Assembly: GCA_026874595.1 (NCBI GenBank) | Contig: JAPPUL010000071.1 | Coordinates: 248,001-312,000 of the forward strand | Length of the DNA stretch: 64,000 bases | Direction of reading: 5' to 3' | Origin: Sipunculus nudus | Lineage: Eukaryota > Annelida > Sipuncula > Golfingiida > Sipunculidae | In this document: positions 1 through 8,316 of the stretch, one piece after another | How the letters are laid out: the number at the start of each line of letters is the position of its first letter | Numbering within the stretch: the first letter of the stretch is position 1 | The notes under the pieces: model-generated | The model's input: the letters and a program-made list of their open reading frames with translations, nothing else | What the model was told of the DNA's origin: nothing | Databases searched by the model: none | Program-made: the position numbers and the translations under genes

Positions 1-819
1 CTCCCGAACGAACAAAATAGAGATAATGATAATGGGATCGAGGATATGGTATCCGAAGACGTCAGCATCGGTATTAGAAGTAGAAAGAACAGTTTGACGT
101 TGTTGAATATGGCTTATGGCATCAATTTGTTTTTTAATAGAGGCAGCTTTTTCAAAAAGGAGCTTATCGGAGGCTTCAAACATTTGAGTTTTGAGGTCTT
201 TTATTAATTTATTGTATTTTCCTTTAAGGAAGAGGATAACTTTATTTATAAAAATGGAGTATTCGTCTGTAGATATTTTGTCTATGCAACAGCCAGCACA
301 TTTTTTGATATGATAATCAAGACAAGCAACAACAGGAGATTTAGAAGGGAGAGTAAGGGAACAGGTTCTAAGGGGGAAGATTTTGTGAATAAGCTGCAAA
401 TTGTGATAAACGGAGCTAGCATTAGGATAAGGGCCAAAATAGAGGTTATTGTCATTTAAAAGGGAACGAGTTTTAAATACGCGAGGGAAGGGTTCTGAGG
501 TAGTAACTTTTATAAATGGATAAGACTTATTGTCTTTCAAAGTGATATTGAACTTAGGCTGTTCTTTTTTTATTAGGTTACACTCAAGAATGAGGGCATC
601 GGTTTCAGTAGAAGTTATTATGTAGTCGATGGAGCGAATATGCTTAATAAGTAAAGTAGTTTTGGAGTCATATTTTTTGGTATTGGAAAAATATGAGCGA
701 ACACGTTTTTTAAGATTTTTAGCTTTGCCGATGTAAATGATTTTATCTATTTTATCCTTCATGATGTAAACGCCAGGGCGTTGAGGGATATTAGTAGGGG
801 GAGAGAATTTAGGAAGCAT
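1..819 (-). CDS. uvrC: UvrABC excinuclease subunit C, N-terminal part (runs off window)
   Basis: UvrC makes both incisions around a DNA lesion together with UvrA and UvrB. The 273 visible codons begin at an ATG at 819 and stay open to the window edge, so the C-terminal half lies outside. The first 100 residues are a GIY-YIG nuclease domain: 'RPGVYIMKD', 'IYIGKAKNLKKRVRSYF', then the 'TETDALILECNLIKKEQPKFN' stretch typical of UvrC. Next comes the Cys-rich loop ('CLDYHIKKCAGCC') and a UVR-like helical segment around residues 205-230. The coding strand is strikingly C/T-rich because the plus strand here is G/A-rich whatever the gene direction. The identification is secure; completeness cannot be judged. 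Confidence 0.95.
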   Translation of the reverse strand, partial: MLPKFSPPTNIPQRPGVYIMKDKIDKIIYIGKAKNLKKRVRSYFSNTKKYDSKTTLLIKHIRSIDYIITSTETDALILECNLIKKEQPKFNITLKDNKSYPFIKVTTSEPFPRVFKTRSLLNDNNLYFGPYPNASSVYHNLQLIHKIFPLRTCSLTLPSKSPVVACLDYHIKKCAGCCIDKISTDEYSIFINKVILFLKGKYNKLIKDLKTQMFEASDKLLFEKAASIKKQIDAISHIQQRQTVLSTSNTDADVFGYHILDPIIIISILFVRE

Positions 820-876
820 TATCACCAACTTTTTTTTGAAATAAGTTTTAGCGTCATTTAATCATAATAATTGAGT

Positions 877-1369
877 TTAATAAGCCTTAAATTTACAAGG
901 CTTTAAATCAGGAGTAAAGAGGGGACTGCCATTTCCGATTATTTTTGGGATTACAATAATAATCATTTTGTTGATAAGATTAGCTTTAAGGAAAGCTTGA
1001 ATAGAGTTAGCGCCGTCGATATAGAGTTTTTATAACCTTTAGAGTATAGAGAGTTAACTATTTTTTGAGGAGGTCCTTTTATTAAAGAAGGCTTATCTTT
1101 CATGCACTCATTGATCTTCTCAAGAGTATTACTTAAAACAAAAACGGGTATAAAAAAAGGCCATTGAGAATGAGCTAAAATGAGAATGAGCTAAAATGAC
1201 CTTATAAGTAATTCTCCCCATAAGGGGCAGCATCTACTTGTTATAAGAAGTCCCTAAATCCAAGGTTATGTTTCTCGGGAACATCTATTTATCTTAACGA
1301 CTGGACGCCGCCATCAACATCAGCAATATATCCATCTAAGCTTGTTGCGATATAAACGTAATTTGCGAT
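877..1369 (-). pseudogene. Decayed dihydrofolate reductase-like (RibD C-terminal / YyaP family) gene
   Basis: Reading the minus strand in changing frames recovers most of a DHFR/RibD_C-fold protein of about 165 residues. Pieces in order are 'YVYIATSLDGYIADVDGG', 'VPEKHNLGFRDFL', 'LMGRITY', 'WPFFIPVFVLS', 'GPPQKIVNSLYSKGYK' and 'LYIDGANTIQAFL', ending '...FKAY' and a stop at 877-879. Lesions: the expected ATG is ATC (1367-1369), at least two in-frame stops, a frame change before 'LMGR', a 16-bp tandem duplication at 1166-1197 that shifts frame, and one missing base before 'LYIDG'. Removing one 16-bp copy makes 'ILAHS' run straight into the 'WPFF' segment, so the duplication is one cause of death. 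The family is often of unknown substrate; this is not a classical FolA. Confidence 0.85.
1166..1197. repeat. 16-bp tandem duplication inside DHFR-like pseudogene
   Basis: The unit gagaatgagctaaaat occurs twice in a row (1166-1181 and 1182-1197). Sixteen is 1 modulo 3, so the insertion shifts the reading frame of the pseudogene on the minus strand. Confidence 0.95.
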
Positions 1370-1582
1370 AAAAGTTTCCTTATAAAGTTAAAGTTAAAGT
1401 CTAACAAGGAGAAATGGTTAAGGAAGCAAGTTAAAATATAAATATAAACAGATAAAAGAAAAAGAGTAGAGTAATACGAGTTGTGTTTTAAAGGGATAAA
1501 AAGGTTATATTTTGAGTAGTACGGATATGATAAGGGGTAGTAGCTAATAGGAGTATGAATTGGGAGAAGCAAGAAGAGCCTA

Positions 1583-2689
1583 ATGTCAGAAAAGAATTAT
1601 GTATACAGGTATGGGCAGGATGCGGAGAGTGCCTATTATATAGACGCAGAAGTAGTAGTTGAGTTAAAAGGAGGGGAGAGTTTTACAATAGAGTCTAAAT
1701 CATCTAGTGAGGGCATAGTATTTGGAATAGCAGAGATACTAGGTGATGGAGCAGGAGGGCGACGTTGCATGAGTATATATACATTAGAAGGGGTGAAAGC
1801 GTCTGAGATACCTAATTATGAACTTGAGAAGGATTTGCGTGATTTTACAAAAGGCTATAAGATAGGTCAGTCGGCAGCCGAGATGGTAGTAAATCTAGAT
1901 AAGCTAAGGATAAGGAAGATAGAGGATAAGGAGGAGCTAGAGGATACAGTTAACGAGATTAGTAAAGGGCTGGCATGGGTAACTAATCGTTTAATAAGAA
2001 AGATAAAGACAGATGAAAAAGCAATGTCGTTACTATCAACGTGTTACGAAGCTCAAAGGGAGACATTAGCATATGAGCTAGGGATGCGGACTCCGCTATA
2101 TAAAAAAACAGTAGATAAAGAGGAAGAGCATATCAAAGGAGATATAGGTGAGAAATTAGATGAATATGGGAGGCGGATTTTAGGAGGGAATTACGTATGT
2201 AGAGAAGGAGATATAGGGGATGAATTTTACATATTGAAAGAGGGTCGGCTAAGACTTTCAATAGAGGGAAAAGAGCTAAAACAGATAAGCGAGTCAGGAA
2301 CGATATTAGGAGACATGATATTTTGGCTTGGAGCGAATCGCACAGCAAGCATCCAAGCGATAGAAGATACAAATATTGTAGTAATAAAGAAGCAAGACAT
2401 ACCAAAGATACTAAAGGGCAGGCAAGACTTTCTAAAGCTTTTAATAAAGCGACTTGCAAGCTATATAAATGAACATTGTAAAGAGATAGAGGAATTAAAT
2501 AAAGAGATAGAGGAGTTAAGAGGCTCAAGAGAAAAGATAATCGAAGAGCTAAAGGACTTCAAATATAAGTTAAAGGAGGTACTTGAGAGTAACAAAGAAT
2601 ATAGTTGGATAAATGAGCTTGTAAAGAGCCTGGATAAGAAACTAGAGGAGGGGCAAACTAGGGGAGGGGCAATAGAAACAGACAATTAA
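1583..2689 (+). CDS. Cyclic nucleotide-binding domain protein with C-terminal coiled coil
   Basis: A probable cytoplasmic protein of 368 residues. Residues around 200-290 form a cNMP-binding (CRP-type) beta-roll: 'VCREGDIGDEFYILKEGRLRLSIEGKELKQI', 'GTILGDMIFWLGANRTASIQAIEDTNIVVI'. The phosphate-binding cassette is divergent: the usual 'GE..L...RTA' appears as 'GDMIFWLGANRTA'. Residues 1-110 look like a second, weaker beta-roll ('YVYRYGQDAESAYYIDAEVVVELKGG'). Residues about 295-345 are a charged coiled coil. There is no DNA-binding helix-turn-helix, so it is not a CRP-type regulator; ligand and output are unknown. It starts at an ATG after 'agaagag' and is followed after 16 bp by the COG3178 kinase gene, so the two are probably co-transcribed. 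Confidence 0.82.
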   Translation: MSEKNYVYRYGQDAESAYYIDAEVVVELKGGESFTIESKSSSEGIVFGIAEILGDGAGGRRCMSIYTLEGVKASEIPNYELEKDLRDFTKGYKIGQSAAEMVVNLDKLRIRKIEDKEELEDTVNEISKGLAWVTNRLIRKIKTDEKAMSLLSTCYEAQRETLAYELGMRTPLYKKTVDKEEEHIKGDIGEKLDEYGRRILGGNYVCREGDIGDEFYILKEGRLRLSIEGKELKQISESGTILGDMIFWLGANRTASIQAIEDTNIVVIKKQDIPKILKGRQDFLKLLIKRLASYINEHCKEIEELNKEIEELRGSREKIIEELKDFKYKLKEVLESNKEYSWINELVKSLDKKLEEGQTRGGAIETDN

Positions 2690-2705
2690 TATTTGTAAGG
2701 AAGGT

Positions 2706-3851
2706 ATGAGTGCCAGGGTAAAGCAGAACAAAAGAGCAAGGAGGAAAACGGTGTCTAAAGAAGAGGTTAAGGGGAAGCTAAAAGAGTTGTACGAAATATA
2801 TAGTAAAGAGAAGCTGACAAAGCAGGAGGAGCTTGCGGTATCGGGTTCAAACCGAATATATATAAGGCACATAGGAGAGGGAGGAGGTAGGATATTAGGA
2901 GTATATAATAAAGATATTAAAGAGAACGAAGCATATTATAGTTATACGCTCCATTTTCTAAAGGAGGGATTAGGAGTACCTAAACTACTGTTTATAGACG
3001 AGAGCCGTAGATATTACTTCATAGAGGACTTAGGCGATACAAGTTTATACAACAAGGTATTAAACATAAAAGAAGGAGGGTATAAAGAGGGTGGATTAGA
3101 TGTGGTTGAACGGCTTTATGAGGCGGTGATAAGAGATCTTTTACGGATACAGCTTAAGGTTGGCGACGGTATAGATTATAGTGTATCATATCCGAGCAAG
3201 CGATTTGACAAACCTGGCATGCTAAGAGATTTAAATTACTTTAAATATTATTTTGTAAAGTTCCATGATATATGCTTTAATGAGGAACGACTTGATGAAG
3301 ATTTTAGAAAGTATGCATCTGAGCTTTTGGAGGTAGGAGGAGATGAATATTTTATGTATCGAGACTTTCAAAGTAGAAATATCTTAGTTAAGAATAAGGG
3401 TGTAGGGGATAAAAGCGTAGAGGGGGAAGAAATATATTATATAGATTATCAGGGTGGACGGCTTGGGTCAAAATATTACGATATAGGGTCATTGTTGTAC
3501 GATTCTCAAGTAGGATTAGATTACGCTATGCGAGAGAGGCTGTTTAGATATTATGCTGAATGGTTTGCAAGAGAAAGTACAAATGTCGAAACGATAGAGG
3601 CAGGAAGTTATTATAAATACGTGTTACTAAGGCTTTTGCAGGCGTTTGGGGCTTATGGTTATAGGGGTCTTTACGAAGGCAAGATAATATTTATAGAGAG
3701 TATCCCCTACGGGATAAAAGACTTAAAGTATGTGCTTAGGAGGGTGGAGATAATGGAGTTATTGGATGGGAGAAAAGAGCTTAAGAAGGTACTTGAGGGA
3801 GTATGTGAGCTTGCTGGATATGAGAGGGGGGGGGAATGTAACTTAAAGTAG
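2706..3851 (+). CDS. COG3178/AmgK-like phosphotransferase (aminoglycoside phosphotransferase fold)
   Basis: A probable sugar kinase of the APH fold, 381 residues. The catalytic loop reads 'YFMYRDFQSRNILVKN' (about residues 216-231), with the catalytic Asp and the Asn that binds metal. The next motif is 'YYIDYQGGRLGSKYYDIGSLLYD', where the second Asp replaces the DFG Asp. Both are characteristic of COG3178 proteins, which include the N-acetylmuramate/GlcNAc anomeric kinase AmgK of cell-wall recycling. AmgK works with the nucleotidyltransferase MurU, and a MurU-like gene lies 5.5 kb downstream on the same strand beyond the molybdenum cofactor genes. The pairing and the substrate are inference. 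A 7-G run occurs near the 3' end (3829-3835). Confidence 0.78.
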   Translation: MSARVKQNKRARRKTVSKEEVKGKLKELYEIYSKEKLTKQEELAVSGSNRIYIRHIGEGGGRILGVYNKDIKENEAYYSYTLHFLKEGLGVPKLLFIDESRRYYFIEDLGDTSLYNKVLNIKEGGYKEGGLDVVERLYEAVIRDLLRIQLKVGDGIDYSVSYPSKRFDKPGMLRDLNYFKYYFVKFHDICFNEERLDEDFRKYASELLEVGGDEYFMYRDFQSRNILVKNKGVGDKSVEGEEIYYIDYQGGRLGSKYYDIGSLLYDSQVGLDYAMRERLFRYYAEWFARESTNVETIEAGSYYKYVLLRLLQAFGAYGYRGLYEGKIIFIESIPYGIKDLKYVLRRVEIMELLDGRKELKKVLEGVCELAGYERGGECNLK

Positions 3852-3960
3852 GACTTAATATAAAATAGAGTATACAAAGAGGGTATAAATGTATAACTTA
3901 TATAAAAAGAGATTAAAAGAGTATGAAAGAGAAGAATAGGAGACAAAGGCAAAAGAATAG

Positions 3961-4887
3961 ATGGTAGATATAACAAAAAAGAGTGTGAGTTTGAGAAAAG
4001 CGAATGGAGTAGGGAAAGTATATTGTAGTAAGGGGACACTTGAGCGAATAAGGGAGAATAAGATACCGAAAGGTGATATATATACGTATGCAAAGAGTGC
4101 GGGGATGCTCGGGGCGAAGGCAACAAGCGGCTTGATACCACATTGTCATCCGGTGCGAGTAGATAATCTTGAAATAGATATTAATCTCTATGAGGAAGGG
4201 GAGCGAGGGGTAGTAGAGGTTGAGTGTAGAGGCCAGTCGCTAGACAGGACGGGGATAGAGATGGAGGTGTTGACGGGGCTAACAGTTAGTTGCCTAACGA
4301 TATATGATATATTGAAGCCAATAGACGAAGAGCTTGAGATAGGGGGGATAAAGATATTGGAGAAGCGAGGGGGAAAAGGGGAGATGGGGAAGAGCTTGTA
4401 CAGTAAGGAAGGGATCAAGGTAGGGGTATTAGTATGCTCGGACTCAACGGCATCAGGGCGACGAGAAGATAAATCGGGAAAGATAATAAAGGAGATGCTA
4501 GAAAGAGAAAGGGCAAAAGTATTATATTATACTATAATTCCTGATGAGAAGGAAAAGATTCAGACGACAATAAGAAGCTGGATAGATGGAGGAGAGATAT
4601 CCTATATATTTACAACAGGCGGGACAGGGCTTGGGCCAAGAGATAAGACAGTGGAAGCGGTAGAGGAGTTAATAGAGAGGGAAGCGCAAGGGATAAGCGA
4701 AAGGATAAGAGCGTATGGGGGGGAGCGAACGCCCTTAGCGATGTTTTCACGAGGAGTAACAGGAGCAATAGGGAAAACGTTATTAATAACATTACCTGGG
4801 AGCTCAGCAGGGGCAAGAGAGGGTATGGAGGCAATACTACCGTGGATATTCCATGCAAAGAAGATGTTAGGTGGTGGCGGACATTAG
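3961..4887 (+). CDS. moaC: MoaC-MogA/MoaB fusion (cyclic pyranopterin synthase + molybdopterin adenylyltransferase)
   Basis: Two molybdenum cofactor enzymes in one 308-residue chain. Residues 1-145 are MoaC, which with MoaA forms cyclic pyranopterin monophosphate: 'GMLGAKATSGLIPHCHPV' and 'GIEMEVLTGLTVSCLTIYDI' carry the active-site His and Lys-side signature, and the domain ends '...IKILEKRGGK'. Residues about 155-308 are MogA/MoaB, which adenylylates molybdopterin: 'VGVLVCSDS', 'FTTGGTGLGPRDKT', 'RGVTGAIGKTLLITLPGS'. The linker between the halves is only about 10 residues. MoaC-MoaB fusions are known in several phyla. It starts the Moco cluster, 110 bp after the kinase gene. The ATG is preceded by 'ggagacaaag' at a long spacing. 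Confidence 0.93.
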   Translation: MVDITKKSVSLRKANGVGKVYCSKGTLERIRENKIPKGDIYTYAKSAGMLGAKATSGLIPHCHPVRVDNLEIDINLYEEGERGVVEVECRGQSLDRTGIEMEVLTGLTVSCLTIYDILKPIDEELEIGGIKILEKRGGKGEMGKSLYSKEGIKVGVLVCSDSTASGRREDKSGKIIKEMLERERAKVLYYTIIPDEKEKIQTTIRSWIDGGEISYIFTTGGTGLGPRDKTVEAVEELIEREAQGISERIRAYGGERTPLAMFSRGVTGAIGKTLLITLPGSSAGAREGMEAILPWIFHAKKMLGGGGH

Positions 4888-4920
4888 GGTATATGGTCTT
4901 GTAGGAAGGTATTGTAGATG

Positions 4921-5000
4921 TAAGAGAAGGCAAGAGAAGGCAAGAGAAGGCAAGAGAAGACAAGGAAAGGCAAGAGAAGACAAGGAAAGGCAAGGAAAGA
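4921..5000. repeat. 10-bp purine tandem repeat in moaC-moeA intergenic region
   Basis: Near-perfect 10-bp units (caagagaagg with variants caagagaaga and caaggaaagg) repeat about eight times in the 299-bp gap between moaC-mogA and moeA. I see no gene, tRNA or clear terminator in the rest of this gap. Confidence 0.9.
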
Positions 5001-5186
5001 GAAAAGGGGAATAAAAAAGAAGAGGAAATGAGCAAGTAGAGATAAAAAAGATTAAGAAATAAAGCTTTGAGCAAACACGCTCTGATCTTTATGGCCTAAG
5101 GTTTTAGAAGCTAAAGCTATGGTAATAAAGGCGATAGGGTTTACTCTAGAAATGGATAAGCCTTCCGCGATAGAAAAGGAGTAAGT

Positions 5187-6383
5187 ATGCTAAGGGTAGA
5201 AGAAGCACAACGTTTAGTGTTAGAGAATGTAAAAGGAAATAAGATAGAGAAGGTGGAGCTGCTAGAATCGGTAGGCTGCACCTTGTACGAACAGATAAGA
5301 TCAGACCGCGACTATCCGCCATATAATAGATCAGCAATGGATGGATACGCCTTAAAATCAGAATCAATAAACAAGTTAAGAGTAAAAGAGTTTAGGGTCT
5401 TGCAAAAGACTCTAGCGGGAGAAGCGGGCTATAAGGGGGAATTGGGGGATGGGGAGTGTGTAAGTATAATGACGGGGTCTGAGGTGCCGGATGGAGCAGA
5501 TGCGGTGGTAGCGTATGAGCAAACGGAGGAGGGAGGGGATGGGGTGGTAAAAGTATTAGAAGAGGGGGTAAAGAGGGGACAAAACATTTCGAAGAAGGGA
5601 GAAGACATAGAGGAAGGGAGCGTAGTACTAGGGAATGGCAGTTATATAGATCATTCGGCAGTAAACGTGCTAGCAAGTCTAGGATATAGGGAAGTAAAGA
5701 TATATGGCAAACCTAGGGTCTCACTAATATCGACAGGAGACGAAGTGCAGCCGTTGGGAGTGCAGCCAAAGAGTTATCAAATACGCGATTCAAATACCTA
5801 TGTTCTAGAGGCATTATTGCGACTTAGCGTAGGAATAAGGTCAGAGAGGAGGGTTTTGGTAGGAGATGACAAAGAGGAGTTAAAGGATGTAATAAAGCAA
5901 TGCATGGATGAAGATATAGTTATCCTATCAGGGGGGGTATCGATGGGGGATGCAGATTACGTACCGCATGTTTTGGAGGGTCTTGGGGTGAGGAAGATAT
6001 TTCATAAAGTATCAGTTAAACCAGGCAAGCCGATATGGTTTGGGGCAACGGAAAAAGGTGTAGTATACGGACTTCCTGGCAACCCACTATCATGCCAAGT
6101 AACGTATAAATTGTTTATAGAGCCGTATATAAGGGCATTCATGAAAATAAAGCCGGTGAGGAGTGAGAAGATGGTATTAAAAGAGGGGAGAAATAAAAAG
6201 GGAGAAAGAGATGACTATTTTCCGTGTAAGGCAGACTATGCAAGTGGACAGATAAGCTTATTAAGTTATAACGGGAGTGGAGATATAAAGGCGGGTTTGG
6301 GCTCAGACGGGATAGGAGTACATCGAGGAGCTATAAATCGTTTAGAAGCAGGCAGTGTGGTGGATTATTATAGATGGTACTGA
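5187..6383 (+). CDS. moeA: Molybdopterin molybdenumtransferase MoeA
   Basis: MoeA inserts molybdate into adenylylated molybdopterin delivered by the MogA domain. Its length of 398 residues is normal. Visible motifs: N-terminal 'EAQRLVLENV'; 'DYPPYNRSAMDGYAL' (the 'RSAMDGYA' signature); 'LAGEAGYKGELGDGECVSIMTGSEVPDGADAVV' (domain III hinge); 'RVSLISTGDEVQPLG'; 'ILSGGVSMGDADYV' (MogA-like MPT-binding fold); 'KPGKPIWFG' and 'VYGLPGNPLSC'. The C-terminal domain IV is complete. The ATG at 5187 has 'aaaaggag' seven bases upstream. The next gene, moaA, begins 30 bp downstream, so moeA-moaA are likely co-transcribed. Confidence 0.96.
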   Translation: MLRVEEAQRLVLENVKGNKIEKVELLESVGCTLYEQIRSDRDYPPYNRSAMDGYALKSESINKLRVKEFRVLQKTLAGEAGYKGELGDGECVSIMTGSEVPDGADAVVAYEQTEEGGDGVVKVLEEGVKRGQNISKKGEDIEEGSVVLGNGSYIDHSAVNVLASLGYREVKIYGKPRVSLISTGDEVQPLGVQPKSYQIRDSNTYVLEALLRLSVGIRSERRVLVGDDKEELKDVIKQCMDEDIVILSGGVSMGDADYVPHVLEGLGVRKIFHKVSVKPGKPIWFGATEKGVVYGLPGNPLSCQVTYKLFIEPYIRAFMKIKPVRSEKMVLKEGRNKKGERDDYFPCKADYASGQISLLSYNGSGDIKAGLGSDGIGVHRGAINRLEAGSVVDYYRWY

Positions 6384-6413
6384 GTGTAGAGAAAAGGAGA
6401 TAGGGGTATAAAA

Positions 6414-7484
6414 GTGCAAAGAATAAAGAATAAAAATAAAGAGGATGGGAAAGAGGATGGGAAAGAGGATGGGAAAGAGGATGGTAAAGAGGATGGGAAA
6501 GAGGATGGTAAAGAGGATGTGTTAAGAGGGGAAGTTACGATGGGGGTTGGTGGGAGTGTAGAGGTAAGAAGGTTCAAGGTATTACGAGTTAGCGTAACAG
6601 ACAGATGTAACTTTGGGTGTAAATATTGCTCAGAGGGGGATGAGCTAGGAGGTGTTGGACTAAAAGAGGAAGAATACATAGAACTAATTAAGCTATTACA
6701 CGAAGAACTAGTTCTTGAGAAGGTGCGAATAACAGGCGGGGAGCCACTATTGTATAAGGGACTAGCTAGGCTAATAAGAGGAGTTAAGAGTTTGGGAATA
6801 AAGGCTTTGACGCTAACGACAAATGGTTATAATCTAGCGGATCGGATAATGGAGTTAAAGGGCTCAGGGCTTGACGGACTAAATGTATCCTGCGATGCAC
6901 TTGGGGAGGAAGAGTTTGAGAAAATAACAGGGGGCGGCAAATATAAGGACAATGTATTGGAAGGGATAGAAAAGAGCATGAGGCTGGGTTTTAAAGTAAA
7001 AGTAAACGCGACAATACTGCGAGGTTTAAACGAAGGGGAGATATTGAAGTTGTTAAAATATTTTGGTAAGCGAGGGGTGGTGGTACGGTTTTTAGAGGTG
7101 ATGCAGATGGGCCATTTGTATAATAATCATGAGAGATATTTTTATGGAGAAGAATCAATATTGGGACAGATAAAGAAGGAGTATGAGCTTGAGGAATTAG
7201 GGCGGGAAGCAGGCAAGACATCAAAATATTGGAAGACGAAGGCAGAGGGGTATAAATTTGGGATAATATCGAACACAACGAGTCCGTTTTGCAAAGATTG
7301 TAATAGGCTACGTCTTGATCACAAAGGGAATATATATGGCTGTCTTAGTGAGGAAAGGAGTTTCAACATACGAGGTATAAGGAGTAGGGAGAAACTGCGC
7401 AAGATATTAGAAGAGGCATTAAAGGACAAACAAGAGTATAGATTTAAAGGCAGTGCACTTGGGATGCAACAGATAGGCGGTTAA
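6414..7484 (+). CDS. moaA: GTP 3',8-cyclase MoaA, with an N-terminal EDGK-repeat extension
   Basis: This radical SAM enzyme converts GTP to 3',8-cyclo-GTP, the first Moco step. The SAM-cluster motif is 'SVTDRCNFGCKYC' (CX3CX2C, about residue 64 from the GTG start), followed by 'VRITGGEPLLYKGL'. The second cluster is formed by 'SPFCKDCNRLRLDHKGNIYGCL', and the chain ends in the functional double glycine ('QIGG'). Before the domain lie about seven tandem copies of Glu-Asp-Gly-Lys encoded by a 12-bp repeat; other MoaA proteins start close to the 'LRVSVTDRC' region. Two starts are possible: GTG 6414 with 'aggggtataaaa' upstream, or ATG 6540 after the repeat with 'gaggggaag' upstream. If 6540 is used, the repeat is untranslated leader. 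Confidence 0.95.
   Translation: MQRIKNKNKEDGKEDGKEDGKEDGKEDGKEDGKEDVLRGEVTMGVGGSVEVRRFKVLRVSVTDRCNFGCKYCSEGDELGGVGLKEEEYIELIKLLHEELVLEKVRITGGEPLLYKGLARLIRGVKSLGIKALTLTTNGYNLADRIMELKGSGLDGLNVSCDALGEEEFEKITGGGKYKDNVLEGIEKSMRLGFKVKVNATILRGLNEGEILKLLKYFGKRGVVVRFLEVMQMGHLYNNHERYFYGEESILGQIKKEYELEELGREAGKTSKYWKTKAEGYKFGIISNTTSPFCKDCNRLRLDHKGNIYGCLSEERSFNIRGIRSREKLRKILEEALKDKQEYRFKGSALGMQQIGG
6441..6519. repeat. 12-bp in-frame tandem repeat at the 5' end of moaA
   Basis: Six full 12-bp units (gaggatgggaaa, two copies with ggt for ggg) and a partial seventh. Read in the moaA frame they encode EDGK. Confidence 0.97.
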
Positions 7485-7514
7485 AAGAGAAGTAAAGCAA
7501 GAGGAGGAATAAGG

Positions 7515-7763
7515 ATGCGAATAAAAGTATATGGAGTACTTAGGGATTATTTTGGAGAAGGTCTTGAGCTTAGGGTAGGGAGTGGAGGCGTGAGAGTAAG
7601 CTGTAAAGAGGTTTTAGAAATATTGATAAAGAGGGAGCCAAAGGTCTTAGGTCATGTTAGTAGTCTGCGGGTGATACGCGGTAAGCGGGTGGTAGAAGAT
7701 ATAGAAGAGCTTATAGAAGAGGGTGAAGAGTTATTATTATTTCCGCCTTCAAGCGGCGGCTGA
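7515..7763 (+). CDS. moaD: Molybdopterin synthase sulfur carrier subunit MoaD
   Basis: A ubiquitin-like small subunit of molybdopterin synthase, 82 residues. It begins 'MRIKVYGVLRDYFGE', typical of MoaD, contains 'IEELIEEGEELLLFPPSSGG', and ends in the Gly-Gly tail that is adenylylated and thiocarboxylated. It lies 30 bp after moaA and is followed by moaE. No MoeB-type activating enzyme is visible in the window, so that function must come from elsewhere (MoeB, ThiF or HesA type). The ATG has 'gaggaggaataagg' upstream. Confidence 0.93.
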   Translation: MRIKVYGVLRDYFGEGLELRVGSGGVRVSCKEVLEILIKREPKVLGHVSSLRVIRGKRVVEDIEELIEEGEELLLFPPSSGG

Positions 7764-7875
7764 AGTGTAATGAGCTGTAGAATGATGGAAAAAGGCGAGA
7801 GGCAATTGAAAACAGATGAGATAGAGGAGTAAAAACGGGGTAAAAACGGGGTAAAAGGAGGGCTATTGTTAAAGG

Positions 7876-8316
7876 ATGAACGTAGTAGAAAATGGAGTAA
7901 AAGGTTTTGGAGGGATAACGGATAAGAAACTAATGCTGGATGAGCTTTTAAGTAGAAATGGTGCACATGGGGGGGCGATAGGGGGAGTGGTATTGTTTAG
8001 CGGAGAGGTAAGACGAGATATAGCTAGAGATGGTCGGGAGGTAGATTATTTATATTACGATACAAATAAAGAGCATGCAGAGTTAAAGATAGAAGAGGTA
8101 GTAAAGGAAGCGATAAAGCGTTGGGATTTAAGTTACGGTTATTGCATACATCGAGTAGGGAGGATAGAGGTAGGAGAGAGCGCGATAGTAATTATAACGA
8201 GCGGAGGCCATAGAGGCGAGGCATATGAATCTAATAGATATATACTAGACAGGGTAAAGAAGGAGGCAGCGATATGGAAGAAGGAAGTATATAAGGATGG
8301 CAGTCACAGATGGTAG
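7876..8316 (+). CDS. moaE: Molybdopterin synthase catalytic subunit MoaE
   Basis: The catalytic subunit transfers sulfur from the MoaD thiocarboxylate to cyclic pyranopterin. Diagnostic segments: 'GAIGGVVLFSGEVRRD', 'LYYDTNKEHAELKIEEVVKEA', 'CIHRVGRIEVGESAIVI', 'HRGEAYESNRYILDRVKKEAAIWKKEVYKDG', with the active-site lysines in the last two. Length 146 residues is normal. The 112-bp gap after moaD holds a short direct repeat (gtaaaaacggg twice, near 7831-7854). The last codons overlap the start of mobA, which suggests translational coupling. Confidence 0.95.
   Translation: MNVVENGVKGFGGITDKKLMLDELLSRNGAHGGAIGGVVLFSGEVRRDIARDGREVDYLYYDTNKEHAELKIEEVVKEAIKRWDLSYGYCIHRVGRIEVGESAIVIITSGGHRGEAYESNRYILDRVKKEAAIWKKEVYKDGSHRW

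Noticed and set aside
1336-1572. Open frame of 78 codons on the minus strand upstream of the cNMP gene
   Set aside because: Ser/Tyr/Leu/Pro-rich translation of a purine-rich plus strand, no ribosome-binding site, and it overlaps the start of the decayed DHFR-like gene.
2133-2872. Several long minus-strand open frames opposite the cNMP and kinase genes (similar ones occur opposite most plus-strand genes to 19 kb)
   Set aside because: Purine-rich coding strands have few stop codons on the opposite strand, so long antisense frames arise by chance; their translations are Leu/Ser/Pro-rich and family-less.
3852-3960. Moco riboswitch before moaC
   Set aside because: The gap of about 110 bp is almost pure A/G/T with no GC-rich stems, so the structured Moco element is absent.
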